A DNA stretch of 64,000 bases from NCBI GenBank assembly GCA_019414445.1, contig DXMA01000012.1, forward strand, positions 9,448 to 73,447. The letters are read 5' to 3'. Source of the DNA: Collinsella sp. GTDB lineage: Bacteria > Actinomycetota > Coriobacteriia > Coriobacteriales > Coriobacteriaceae. A model generated the notes under the pieces. That model was not told the DNA's origin and made no database searches. It was given only the letters and a program-made list of their open reading frames with translations. Made by a program: the position numbers and the translations under genes. Below, one piece after another: positions 16,495 through 24,019 of this stretch. Positions within the stretch are counted from its first letter, which is position 1, and every line of letters begins with the position of its first letter.

Positions 16495-17797
16495 AGATGG
16501 TGAACTCGGCGAAGTTGCGGTTGCCGCCTGCGGTGCCGGTGTCGCCTGTTGCGGCTGCCGGCGCCAGCGCGTCGCCGCCGACGCTTTGCAGCAGCTCGGC
16601 CACATTTGCATCGGGGTTCTGACACAGGATATCGAGCAGCTCGATAAAGTCACGGATAACCTCACGCGGCGTCAAGTGCGTATCGGTTCCCACGCGGCCG
16701 AACTCAATCTTGAGAAAGTCCACCAAGTCGTTTTCGGCAAGCGTGGGCGTCCAGCCAAAGTAGCCGGCATGGATCTGCATGAGTTTTTCGATGAGCACCA
16801 GTAGCTCCTCGTAGGTGAGTGGCTGCAGGCGGATGATGGGCGCGAGCATGTCCTTAAGGTCTTCGCGCGCAAAGCGGCCCTGAGCGAGTCGGCTGCGCAG
16901 GGCCTCGTAGGAGAACACGCCGCGGCGGCGGTCTTCGATGGAGGTTGGCGTGCCGCCCATGATCATGCCCAGGTACTGCGCCTTGCCCTGGAGCGTGTCG
17001 TTGTACATAGTCAGGATCTTCTCGTAGTTGTATTGGCGCGTGATGGCGTTGGGAATCTTATACAGATTCACGAGCTCGTCGATGAGCACCAGCATGCCCT
17101 TGTAGCCACTGCAAACCAAAAAGCGCGCAATGAGCTTAACGTAGTCGTACCAGTCGTCATCGCTGATGATGGTCGAGGAGCCCAGCTCGGCGCGTGCCTC
17201 GCTCTTGGTGCGGTATTCGCCGCGAATCCATTTGGTCACGCGGCTCATGGTCTCTTCGTCGCCCCCGGATGCGGCCATGCGATAGCGGCGGAGCATGCGG
17301 GTGAAGTCGAAGCCGTGGACCATCTCCTCGAGCGGGGCCAGTTGGGCATTGACGACCGACTCGTCGACGTCGGCACACGAGGCGACCCAGCGATCCAGAA
17401 TAAGGTTGAGCGCACCGCCCTCGGGGCGCGTCTTGGTCGATATATTGCGGATGAGCTCGCGGTAGGTGGCAAGGCCCTGTCCCTGACCGCCCTGCAGGCG
17501 GCGCTCGGGCGACAGGTCGGCATCAGCGACGACGAACCCCTCGCCCATGGCGTGCGTGCGGATAGTCTGGAGCAAAAAGCTCTTGCCGGCGCCGTAACGA
17601 CCGACCAGAAAGCGGAAGCTCGCGCCACCGTCGGCGATGAGACTCAGATCGGTGAGCAGGGCGCGGATCTCGACCTCGCGCCCTACGGTGATGTAAGGAA
17701 GGCCGATGCGCGGGACCACGCCGCCCTTGAGCGAGTTGAGAATGACGGCAGCGACGCGCTTGGGCACGCGAGATGCTGCGGATGCGGTATCACTCAT
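16493..17797 (-). CDS. BrxD-like P-loop ATPase (DUF2791 type)
   Basis: This 434-residue ATPase belongs to the ORC/Cdc6-like family annotated as BrxD or DUF2791. Walker A is GRYGAGKS (residues 66-73), Walker B LVLIDEL (236-242), and the sensor region reads LGMIMGGTPTSIED. The segment after about 290 is predicted helical, with a winged-helix-like end. In BREX type 2 loci BrxD lies next to BrxHI, as here. It overlaps the upstream TerB-domain gene by 8 bases, which points to coupled translation and probably to a physical complex. Its role is likely to load or regulate the neighbouring helicase; that is inference from the pairing. Confidence 0.88.
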   Translation of the reverse strand: MSDTASAASRVPKRVAAVILNSLKGGVVPRIGLPYITVGREVEIRALLTDLSLIADGGASFRFLVGRYGAGKSFLLQTIRTHAMGEGFVVADADLSPERRLQGGQGQGLATYRELIRNISTKTRPEGGALNLILDRWVASCADVDESVVNAQLAPLEEMVHGFDFTRMLRRYRMAASGGDEETMSRVTKWIRGEYRTKSEARAELGSSTIISDDDWYDYVKLIARFLVCSGYKGMLVLIDELVNLYKIPNAITRQYNYEKILTMYNDTLQGKAQYLGMIMGGTPTSIEDRRRGVFSYEALRSRLAQGRFAREDLKDMLAPIIRLQPLTYEELLVLIEKLMQIHAGYFGWTPTLAENDLVDFLKIEFGRVGTDTHLTPREVIRDFIELLDILCQNPDANVAELLQSVGGDALAPAAATGDTGTAGGNRNFAEFTI

Positions 17798-19544
17798 GGT
17801 CTAGGTATCCTCTCACGTCTGCTTCGTAGTCCTCGATAATCTGCGGCCCTGCTGCGCTAAATTCAATTACGGTGTCGCCCACCAGGTCAAAGAGCGCCTC
17901 GTTGATGGTATCGACGAGCATGTCCTCGCTCTGCTCCGATTGCACTACCGCCGATTCCGCCTGTACTGCGTTGTGCTCGAGCAGAGCGCGGAGATAGGCG
18001 TTTGCGGCGGGCGCGAGTTCGTTTGTGGCGTCAGCGGGCGTAGCAGCTGCGAACGTGGGCGTCGGCGCGAGAAGCGGTGCCACGACACCAAACTGTTCGG
18101 TGGATATGGTCGGCTCGTCGGACTCGTCCTGCCCTGCAGCCGCCGCGACCGCCTCGACCATCGCGTCGGCTACGGGCTCGGCTTCCGGTTGCCCTGAGTC
18201 CGCTGCCTCGGCTTCTGCGGACGAGCCGTCCTCGCGTTCCTCGTCAATCAAAAGCGCCTCGCGCGTTTGTGCGGCGGCGCTCCGAATATGCCCCAGCTGA
18301 CTCAGATCGATATCGATCTTGACGGGCTGGTGTGCGGCGTCCCACGAAAGCCATGCCACAATCTCGTCATCGATAATCTTGGCCAGATATTTGGGGACCT
18401 TTTCTTCCTTAAGGGGATGGGCAGGGTCCAGCGCCAGGCGCAGGCGTTGGTCGCAGGCGCGCATCATTTCACCGAGCTTGCTGCTCTTTTGCCTACTACC
18501 GTGGATACGCATGCATTCCCAAAAGCCGTTTTGGCAACGGTAGATATGGATGGGGTCCAGACGGTATTCGCAGTCCTCGTGGCGCTCGGGCGCAAAGAAT
18601 ACGGCCGAGGCAAACATGGTGTAGGGCATTGCCGTCTCCTCCCCAAATAAACTTGCCACGATGCCGGTCTTTCGGTGCGTGTCATAGTAGCGCGCCATGC
18701 GGACATACACGGCGCACGCCACGTGGCGCAGATCGCGGTGGTGGCTGCGGTCGAGCCGCGAGCTACTTAGGTTGTACGTGGAGAGGGCGTTGATGGCGGC
18801 CATGAGTCGCTCCTCGCGCACCTCATCGGGCGGAAGGGGGAGCGTGGGCTCGGAGGTTTTGCGACGCTTAGGGGTCTGGCCGGACGGTGCCGGTACAAGG
18901 TCTCGTGCCGCGCGCCGCAGTTCGATAAGGGCGTTATCGAACATGACGGTTTTAGAGTCGCGAAGCAGCTTGGGGTCGAGCCCGTGGAACACGGCGTAAT
19001 CTTGCAGCCACACGCGCGCAAACCGGTCGATGCCGGGCTCGAAGGCGCGATAGACATCCCAAAAAGCCCTGATCTTGTTAAAACCATCGAGTGGATCATC
19101 TACGCCAATGCCGCAGATCAGCTCATAGAGATACAGAAAGGCAAAGGACGTAGACGTTTCCTCGACGGTTCCGCGGCGCACTTGGGCACGCCAGGTAAAG
19201 TAGCCGCGCAGCTGCCGGTCGCTCATGGCGTTGTAGGTGGGAAAGTACGACTTAAAGGTGCCGTTGTAGGGACAGTCGTCCTCAAAGTCGGCCATCAGCA
19301 GGCCCTGGCGGTAAAAAAGCTCGGCTTCCGAAAGCCAGCGGCCCGCACCGCCCTTGGGGTCATCCTGCCAGCGCGATATCTCGCGCATTTTACGGTACTG
19401 GTCGGGGAGGAAATTCTGCATCTGTCGGCCGGTTTTGAGAATCGGCTCGTCTGCGTAGGTTTCGTTTGAGAAGCGGGCGGACTGATGGGTCCGGGCCTCG
19501 GCCATGATGCGCTCGATGAGCATCTTGATGTCCTGGTCGGCCAC
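17790..19544 (-). CDS. TerB_N/TerB_C domain protein
   Basis: This is the first gene of the trio, 584 residues long, starting at GTG 19544 behind GGAGGAG. Residues about 55-290 match TerB_N (FYRQGLLMADFEDDCPY, then FTWRAQVRRGTVEET and FLYLYELICGIG). The C-terminus (about 520-584) matches TerB_C (EALFDLVGDTVIEF, then IIEDYEADVRGYL). Between them lies an acidic Ala/Glu/Pro-rich linker (about 430-500). No signal peptide or membrane segment is present. TerB-type domains occur in the tellurite-associated stress and DNA-processing systems described by comparative genomics. Here the protein is coupled to an ATPase and a helicase, so it may be a scaffold or sensor for them. Confidence 0.85.
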   Translation of the reverse strand: MADQDIKMLIERIMAEARTHQSARFSNETYADEPILKTGRQMQNFLPDQYRKMREISRWQDDPKGGAGRWLSEAELFYRQGLLMADFEDDCPYNGTFKSYFPTYNAMSDRQLRGYFTWRAQVRRGTVEETSTSFAFLYLYELICGIGVDDPLDGFNKIRAFWDVYRAFEPGIDRFARVWLQDYAVFHGLDPKLLRDSKTVMFDNALIELRRAARDLVPAPSGQTPKRRKTSEPTLPLPPDEVREERLMAAINALSTYNLSSSRLDRSHHRDLRHVACAVYVRMARYYDTHRKTGIVASLFGEETAMPYTMFASAVFFAPERHEDCEYRLDPIHIYRCQNGFWECMRIHGSRQKSSKLGEMMRACDQRLRLALDPAHPLKEEKVPKYLAKIIDDEIVAWLSWDAAHQPVKIDIDLSQLGHIRSAAAQTREALLIDEEREDGSSAEAEAADSGQPEAEPVADAMVEAVAAAAGQDESDEPTISTEQFGVVAPLLAPTPTFAAATPADATNELAPAANAYLRALLEHNAVQAESAVVQSEQSEDMLVDTINEALFDLVGDTVIEFSAAGPQIIEDYEADVRGYLDHE

Positions 19545-19559
19545 CGCTCCTCCTCTCGA

Positions 19560-19590
19560 ACACAGCTACGGTGACCTCATATCATAGCAC
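19560..19590 (-). promoter_or_regulatory. Possible promoter of the TerB-ATPase-helicase operon
   Basis: On the minus strand TGCTATGAT (extended -10, TATGAT at 19586-19581) lies about 40 bases before GTG 19544. No good -35 box is seen at the usual spacing, which an extended -10 can tolerate. Confidence 0.4.
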
Positions 19591-19631
19591 AGCATCAAAC
19601 AGATGTTCGAGATGCCGCTGCGTTGATAGAT

Positions 19632-20348
19632 TTAGAACAGGAGGGCGTAGATGACGGCGATGACGACGGAGGGAAGCATATTGGCCGTGCGGAAGGTCTG
19701 AGGACGGATGAGGTTGACGCCGACACAGAAGATGAGCATGGAACCTACGAGCGAAAGGCTGTTGAGGGCAGCTGTGGTCATGATGGGGGAGAGCGCGCCG
19801 GCAAACAACGTGATCGTCCCCTGGAACACGGCGACGGGCAGGGCCGAGAAGATGCAGCCGCGGCCAAGCGAGGCCGTCATGGTGCAGACGATGATGCAGT
19901 CCAGTGCGCCCTTGAGGGCAAGCGTTGACCAGTCGCCGAGCAGACCGTCCTGGATCGATCCCACAATGGCCATGGCGCCAATGCACACGGTGAGTGAAGT
20001 CGAGACAAAAGCGTTGGTGAACTCGTTATCGCCCTCACTGCCAGTCTTGCGCTTGAGCCATTCGCCAAGGTTCTCGATGGCGGCTTCCAAGTTGACGGCC
20101 TCGCCGATGAGCGAGCCGAGCGCAAATGAGACGATGAGCATGGTGGTACCGGTGGTCGCTAGCGCCTTTCCATCGATGATGAGCATCTTTTGCATGGTGC
20201 CGCCCAGGCCGATAAACAGGACGCACAGCCCCGATGCTTTCATGAGCGTGTCTTGGATGCGCGGTGTAATGAAGCGGCCGCCCGCTAATCCCAAAAGACC
20301 GCCCGCAACTAAAAGCGCAACGTTGATGATTGTTCCCAAGCCCGGCAT
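19632..20348 (-). CDS. DUF554 family membrane protein
   Basis: This 238-residue membrane protein has about seven hydrophobic segments. It starts at ATG 20348, where AGGAGGG precedes it by three bases; a longer frame upstream has no ribosome site. MPGLGTIINVALLVAGGLLG and LVGSMLIFCVGVNL are typical of the DUF554 (YdfK-like) family. The conserved small-residue helices suggest a transporter or channel, but no substrate is known to me. It is transcribed alone, upstream of the TerB trio on the same strand and separated from it by 87 bases that contain a possible promoter. Confidence 0.88.
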   Translation of the reverse strand: MPGLGTIINVALLVAGGLLGLAGGRFITPRIQDTLMKASGLCVLFIGLGGTMQKMLIIDGKALATTGTTMLIVSFALGSLIGEAVNLEAAIENLGEWLKRKTGSEGDNEFTNAFVSTSLTVCIGAMAIVGSIQDGLLGDWSTLALKGALDCIIVCTMTASLGRGCIFSALPVAVFQGTITLFAGALSPIMTTAALNSLSLVGSMLIFCVGVNLIRPQTFRTANMLPSVVIAVIYALLF

Positions 20349-20466
20349 GAGCCCTCCTGTATTGATGCCAACGTGGCAATCGTAGCAGAACGAAATGCGA
20401 GGCACATCGCGACTCATCTAATACGTTATATAAGTGGTATTAGGAATGATGCGCAGCATTTAAGCC

Positions 20467-21897
20467 TCAGGTGGTTGTCGGGACATAGGGGTAGTAGTCA
20501 AAGCGCAGTGTCATAAGCCGCTGCGGGGATTCAATAGCCGCGGCGATGATATTGGCATCGCGGGCACGATCAAACCCTTCGAGTTCGATCTGATACGAGA
20601 CGTCTTGCATAATGTCCAGACGTCGCCAGGCTAGAAGTGTGTCGCCATCGAATTCCAAGGTCTTGCCTCCGTCTGGGGCAACGGCGTATAGACGCAGTTT
20701 AGCGGTGGTTGCAGGGTCGACAACCGTGACCTTTTTAATTTCGTTTCGAGTATTCTTGGCGCCCAACAAGGTGAGCAGTGTTGGGGCCACGACCTCGCCC
20801 GATGGCAAAAAGACGACTTCGATGGATTCGGGAAATGCGATGATGGCCGACTTGCGGACGGGCTGATTGGCGGCGGCAACTTCGATGTTTGCAGCATCGA
20901 TGACCTCTGTGTGGTCGAGGGCGGCAAGCACGCAGCAGTTACCTTCATCGATCTCCTGAGGATCAGCAAGCCCCAGACTGTCCGCGAGCTCGGGATCGTT
21001 TGGACCGGTAGCGGGCTCATTCGGTGCTTCGAAAGAAGCTGGGACGCTGTTTGTCGGCGACGGCGTGTCGCCCGCACCTGCTTCTTTGTCCGTGCTCTCT
21101 TCTTGTATGGTTGCGTTGATGGGTTCGTCGTTTGAGGGGAGCGTCTTGGCGTCAAGCGCGGAGGGGACAATCCCGACGGCTCCGGATCCGTTCCACTCCA
21201 TCTCGAGAAGCGCCGGGTCGGCAAGAATGCGTTGCCTGCCTAGCGTGTGGGTATCGATCGCAATAGGGCCTGCCTCCGTCCCGCGCGTAAGGCTGAGCGA
21301 TCCGGCTGGCTTCTCGAAATGAATGTCTGTGTCTTCGGTGCTGGCGGCGTAGAACAGCAGGGATGCTTCTCCCGCCGCGATGGCATCGGTGCCCGCCTTG
21401 GTCAGCCGCAGCGATGCCGTGAATGAGAGGGTGGGCTGCACATCGTCTGCATTCGCGGCGGCGCAGCCCAGACATATACCGCCTCCTTTCTCGAAAAACG
21501 CACCGTCGAAGGCGACCTTCGCTCCGTTCGCCGAGTCATCGACCGAAGCGATATCGATGCGCAACCCCAAATCGCACGGATCGCCATCTGCATCGAGCAC
21601 AATCGAGCGCCACGTGCAGACGGCGCACCCCGCCTGGGAGCCGTTTGCCTTGTTCGAACGATTGATATCCACGACTATCGAGCCGTCCGTATTACGACGA
21701 AGGCATCCCGAGGTTGAGATTGCGGCCTGTGCGAACGAAAAACGCTTGCACGCAATGGCGCTCGACGGATTTGGTGCGGAGCTTAGGGCTGCTGGTAAGG
21801 AGTCTGCCATGACGGGAGTCGCCCAAGCGGCGACAGGCGTTCCGGTTGCGAGCGCGCCGCAGAGTGCGACGACGGGCAAAAGGTTCTTCGATGCCAT
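20467..21897 (-). CDS. Secreted protein of unknown function, last gene of a surface operon
   Basis: This 476-residue protein has a signal peptide (hydrophobic core LLPVVALCGALATGTPVAAW, likely cleaved near ATPVMA). The exported part has paired cysteines in its first third (CKR, GCLRR, GCAVCTW, CDLG, CLGCAAA), which suggests disulfides or metal binding. An acidic Thr/Pro/Glu-rich linker (about 255-315) and a final beta-rich domain (about 340-476) follow. No C-terminal membrane anchor is visible, so it is probably released or held by partners. AAGGAG precedes ATG 21897. It closes a five-gene operon whose other members are also exported or membrane-linked. I do not recognise the family. Confidence 0.7.
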   Translation of the reverse strand: MASKNLLPVVALCGALATGTPVAAWATPVMADSLPAALSSAPNPSSAIACKRFSFAQAAISTSGCLRRNTDGSIVVDINRSNKANGSQAGCAVCTWRSIVLDADGDPCDLGLRIDIASVDDSANGAKVAFDGAFFEKGGGICLGCAAANADDVQPTLSFTASLRLTKAGTDAIAAGEASLLFYAASTEDTDIHFEKPAGSLSLTRGTEAGPIAIDTHTLGRQRILADPALLEMEWNGSGAVGIVPSALDAKTLPSNDEPINATIQEESTDKEAGAGDTPSPTNSVPASFEAPNEPATGPNDPELADSLGLADPQEIDEGNCCVLAALDHTEVIDAANIEVAAANQPVRKSAIIAFPESIEVVFLPSGEVVAPTLLTLLGAKNTRNEIKKVTVVDPATTAKLRLYAVAPDGGKTLEFDGDTLLAWRRLDIMQDVSYQIELEGFDRARDANIIAAAIESPQRLMTLRFDYYPYVPTTT

Positions 21898-21915
21898 GGG
21901 GTCTCCTTAGCTAAT

Positions 21916-22197
21916 TTAGTGCGGCCTGTCCGTGTTTCGTTTCTGGCTGCGTTTGATGTGCAGACCGAGGCCGGCGGTTCCCGCGCCTGCTGTCGTGGCG
22001 CCTGCTGCCAAGAGCCATCGTCTGTCGTCTGTCTGTGCCAACGGTTCCTTGCAGTTGCCGCGGTCGAGCTCCGAGAGGTCGACCGTCACCTGCGTGGCGG
22101 CCTGCGCCTGTTCTTGCTGGGCAAAGGCCATGGCTGGCCCAAACGCTAGGATACTGACGGCGGTGGCCAGGGCGACGGCCTTATGCCGTGTGCGCAC
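21916..22197 (-). CDS. Small surface protein with a sorting-signal-like tail
   Basis: This 93-residue protein from GTG 22197 overlaps the end of the upstream gene by 17 bases; an alternative TTG lies at 22227. It has a signal peptide (AVALATAVSILAFGPAMAFA, cleavage before QQ), a short exported segment of about 35 residues, then LAQTDDRRW, a hydrophobic stretch of about 18 residues, and a basic tail HIKRSQKR. The order motif-hydrophobic-basic looks like a cell-wall sorting signal of the LAxTG kind, but the glycine is replaced by Asp. It may therefore be a plain membrane anchor. No sortase gene is in the window. Confidence 0.65.
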   Translation of the reverse strand: MRTRHKAVALATAVSILAFGPAMAFAQQEQAQAATQVTVDLSELDRGNCKEPLAQTDDRRWLLAAGATTAGAGTAGLGLHIKRSQKRNTDRPH

Positions 22198-22780
22198 CGG
22201 GCTCGACCGTCCAGGTGATCGTTGCAACTTGATCGCCTTCGCCGGTTACGCGGAAGATGTCGCGCGTGACGCGGGCGACGTTTCCGCTTGTCTTGAGCTT
22301 AATTTTGTCCGTGCCGCCGGCAATGCCCTGGTAGCCCATGTCGAAGGCTGCATTCTTGGAAAGATCGAGGCCCGTCTCCTGCATTGCGGCGCTGGCGTTC
22401 TGGAGTGCGCCGTTGGGGCCGACCTTAAAGTCGATGGAATTCTGCGCGGTTCCGGCCTTGGCGTCGGCGGCAATGGTCCAGGTGTTCATGGCGTCGATCT
22501 TCATGTTGGTGACATGGATGCCGTAGGCCGAATGATTGTCGATGGTGGTCGCGTCTTCTGAGGGGCCCTGAAGCGTGCCGTCGGCCTTGGCGACGAAGGG
22601 AATAACCGTCGGAACTTTGAACTCTACGTTGTCGATCTCGGTCCTGACCATTACTTTTGTGGTTCCAACGCGCCCGGCTGCCAGAGCTGGCGTCGGGGCG
22701 GCGCCCATTGCGAGCGAGAGCGCGAGCCCTGCGCCCACGACGAGCGCTCTGGCTCCGTTCATGTTCCTGGTGATGTCCAT
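22181..22780 (-). CDS. Secreted beta-rich surface protein
   Basis: This 199-residue protein has a clear signal peptide (ALVVGAGLALSLAMGAAPTPALA, cleavage before AGRVG). The mature domain of about 165 residues is Ala/Thr/Asp-rich with alternating hydrophobic residues, contains VEFKVPTVIPFVAKADGT and NHSAYGIHVTNMKIDA, and ends in ATITWTVEPG. This pattern resembles secreted surface or fimbria-like proteins common in Coriobacteriia, but I cannot name the family. There are no cysteines in the mature part and no anchor. AAAGGAACG precedes the ATG. It is the third gene of the five-gene operon. Confidence 0.7.
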   Translation of the reverse strand: MDITRNMNGARALVVGAGLALSLAMGAAPTPALAAGRVGTTKVMVRTEIDNVEFKVPTVIPFVAKADGTLQGPSEDATTIDNHSAYGIHVTNMKIDAMNTWTIAADAKAGTAQNSIDFKVGPNGALQNASAAMQETGLDLSKNAAFDMGYQGIAGGTDKIKLKTSGNVARVTRDIFRVTGEGDQVATITWTVEPGAHTA

Positions 22781-22870
22781 GGTCGTTCCTTTCTATTCGC
22801 CGCGGGCCGTCCCCGCGATGATTGGACGAATGCTGGTGAATTGCGTGCGGTGCCGCGTCGGTCGAAAAAG

Positions 22871-23380
22871 CTAGTTCTCGGCTTGCTCAACCCGTACCTT
22901 GACACGTGTCGGATTGCCGTGGCTGTCGAGGGTCTTGGCATCGAGTGCCTGGATCTCGATGTATGCCTCGCCTTCTTTGATGTCGCCGGCGGGGCACGTC
23001 TCGATTGTCTTGCCGGTCTCGACCACACCGGATTCGTACATGGTCTCGTCGTTTTGGATGACGCGGAATCGCTGGGGAAATTTATTGTCTTGGACGTTTT
23101 GCACGTTGACGCGCAGCTTGCCGTCCTCCTGTAGCTGAGCGACCGGCGCGACCGAAATCGTCATCATGTTGTCGCGGACGATGGCATCGAGCTCATCTTG
23201 GATTTCTTGTCGCGATTTACCCTCTGCCGTCGTGACTGAGGCGCCCGCTTCGGGCACGGGCTGCGACTGCCAGGCGTATAGTCCTACGGCGACAAGGGCG
23301 CAGACGATAGCCAGACAGACAACGACGAGTTTCTTGCGACGCCCCAGTCCTGCGAGGCGGGGCGGCTTCTTCGCACTCAT
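22871..23380 (-). CDS. Membrane-anchored exported protein
   Basis: This 169-residue protein has a basic cytoplasmic N-terminus (KKPPRLAGLGRRKK), one membrane helix (about 18-38) and an exported domain of about 125 residues. After a short Glu/Gln-rich helix the domain looks like an immunoglobulin-type beta fold (LRVNVQNVQDNKFPQRFRV, ETGKTIETCP, AYIEIQALDAKT). A similar beta-domain pattern is seen in proteins that hold or chaperone secreted fibres. Its ATG overlaps the stop of the upstream 98-residue gene as ATGA, showing coupled translation. Function is unknown. Confidence 0.7.
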   Translation of the reverse strand: MSAKKPPRLAGLGRRKKLVVVCLAIVCALVAVGLYAWQSQPVPEAGASVTTAEGKSRQEIQDELDAIVRDNMMTISVAPVAQLQEDGKLRVNVQNVQDNKFPQRFRVIQNDETMYESGVVETGKTIETCPAGDIKEGEAYIEIQALDAKTLDSHGNPTRVKVRVEQAEN

Positions 23381-23673
23381 GCGGCGTCCTTGGTGGTGTA
23401 GACACGTGCGAACGTGGACGGGTCCGCTCCAAAGAGCATGTGAAGCATCAGGCGGCGCGAGTAGATGAGCTCGTCAAAGTCGTGAGGGAGCTCGATGTCG
23501 TGGATACGCGCGATGTGGTGGGCGAGCGCCGAGAACGACTCGGGGTCGCAGATAACATCGGTGGTGACGTGGTAGACCGCCGTTTCGGGGAACGCCTCTT
23601 CGTCGAAAGGCAGGAGATAGGGATCGTCGTCGACCTCGATGGCGACGCCGTACTGGGGCCAGTAATATGCCAT
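23377..23673 (-). CDS. Small cytoplasmic protein, first gene of the surface operon
   Basis: This 98-residue protein has no signal peptide or membrane segment. It is rich in acidic and aromatic residues (MAYYWPQYGVAIEVDDDPYL) and contains HHIARIHDIELPHDFDELIY. GGGAGG stands five bases before the ATG. Its stop overlaps the next start (ATGA), so it is translated with the membrane-anchored protein that follows. I do not recognise a domain. Its position suggests a regulator or cytoplasmic chaperone for the exported products, which is only an inference. Confidence 0.65.
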   Translation of the reverse strand: MAYYWPQYGVAIEVDDDPYLLPFDEEAFPETAVYHVTTDVICDPESFSALAHHIARIHDIELPHDFDELIYSRRLMLHMLFGADPSTFARVYTTKDAA

Positions 23674-24019
23674 GGGAACCTCCCTGCTTCTGGGGCCAAA
23701 ACTTCTATCGGTTTTGGCTGTCGACGCCGACCGTATCAGCCGCTACTTGACCAATTTCTGACCAAATGCTTGACGGATTGACATCTCCGCAGGTAAAAGA
23801 TGGAAATAATTACTTCAACTTTTTTCGAGCGACAATCGAGCGGTCGGCGACGGCGGGGCGATATTTGTCAAAAGCATCGTCTGCCGAGGAAATCCAGCCG
23901 CTCGCCGAATTGCGCAAACGTAAAAATCGCCAATTATGGAGACGGTTTCGAACACGTCGACGAAACGATGCGGTAACATCTCCCTGCAAACACTGTAGTT
24001 AGATAAAGGGGGAGTTCGC
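23674..24019. promoter_or_regulatory. Divergent control region before the lactate/Etf operon
   Basis: This 346-base region between the surface operon and the dehydrogenase operon is locally AT-richer than the genes. GTTTCG and CGAAAC at 23945-23950 and 23961-23966 form an operator-like dyad. A TTGACG at about 23771 with TAAAAG 18 bases later is a weak promoter candidate. No gene is visible. AAAGGGGGAG precedes GTG 24020. Confidence 0.4.

Noticed and set aside
13932..19544. Complete BREX system.
   Set aside because: Only BrxD- and BrxHI-like proteins are present; PglX, PglZ, PglW and BrxA/B/C are missing, and the third gene is a TerB-domain protein.
20467..23673. TasA/CalY-type biofilm operon.
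   Set aside because: No SipW-like signal peptidase and no clear TasA or camelysin motif; the proteins could not be assigned.
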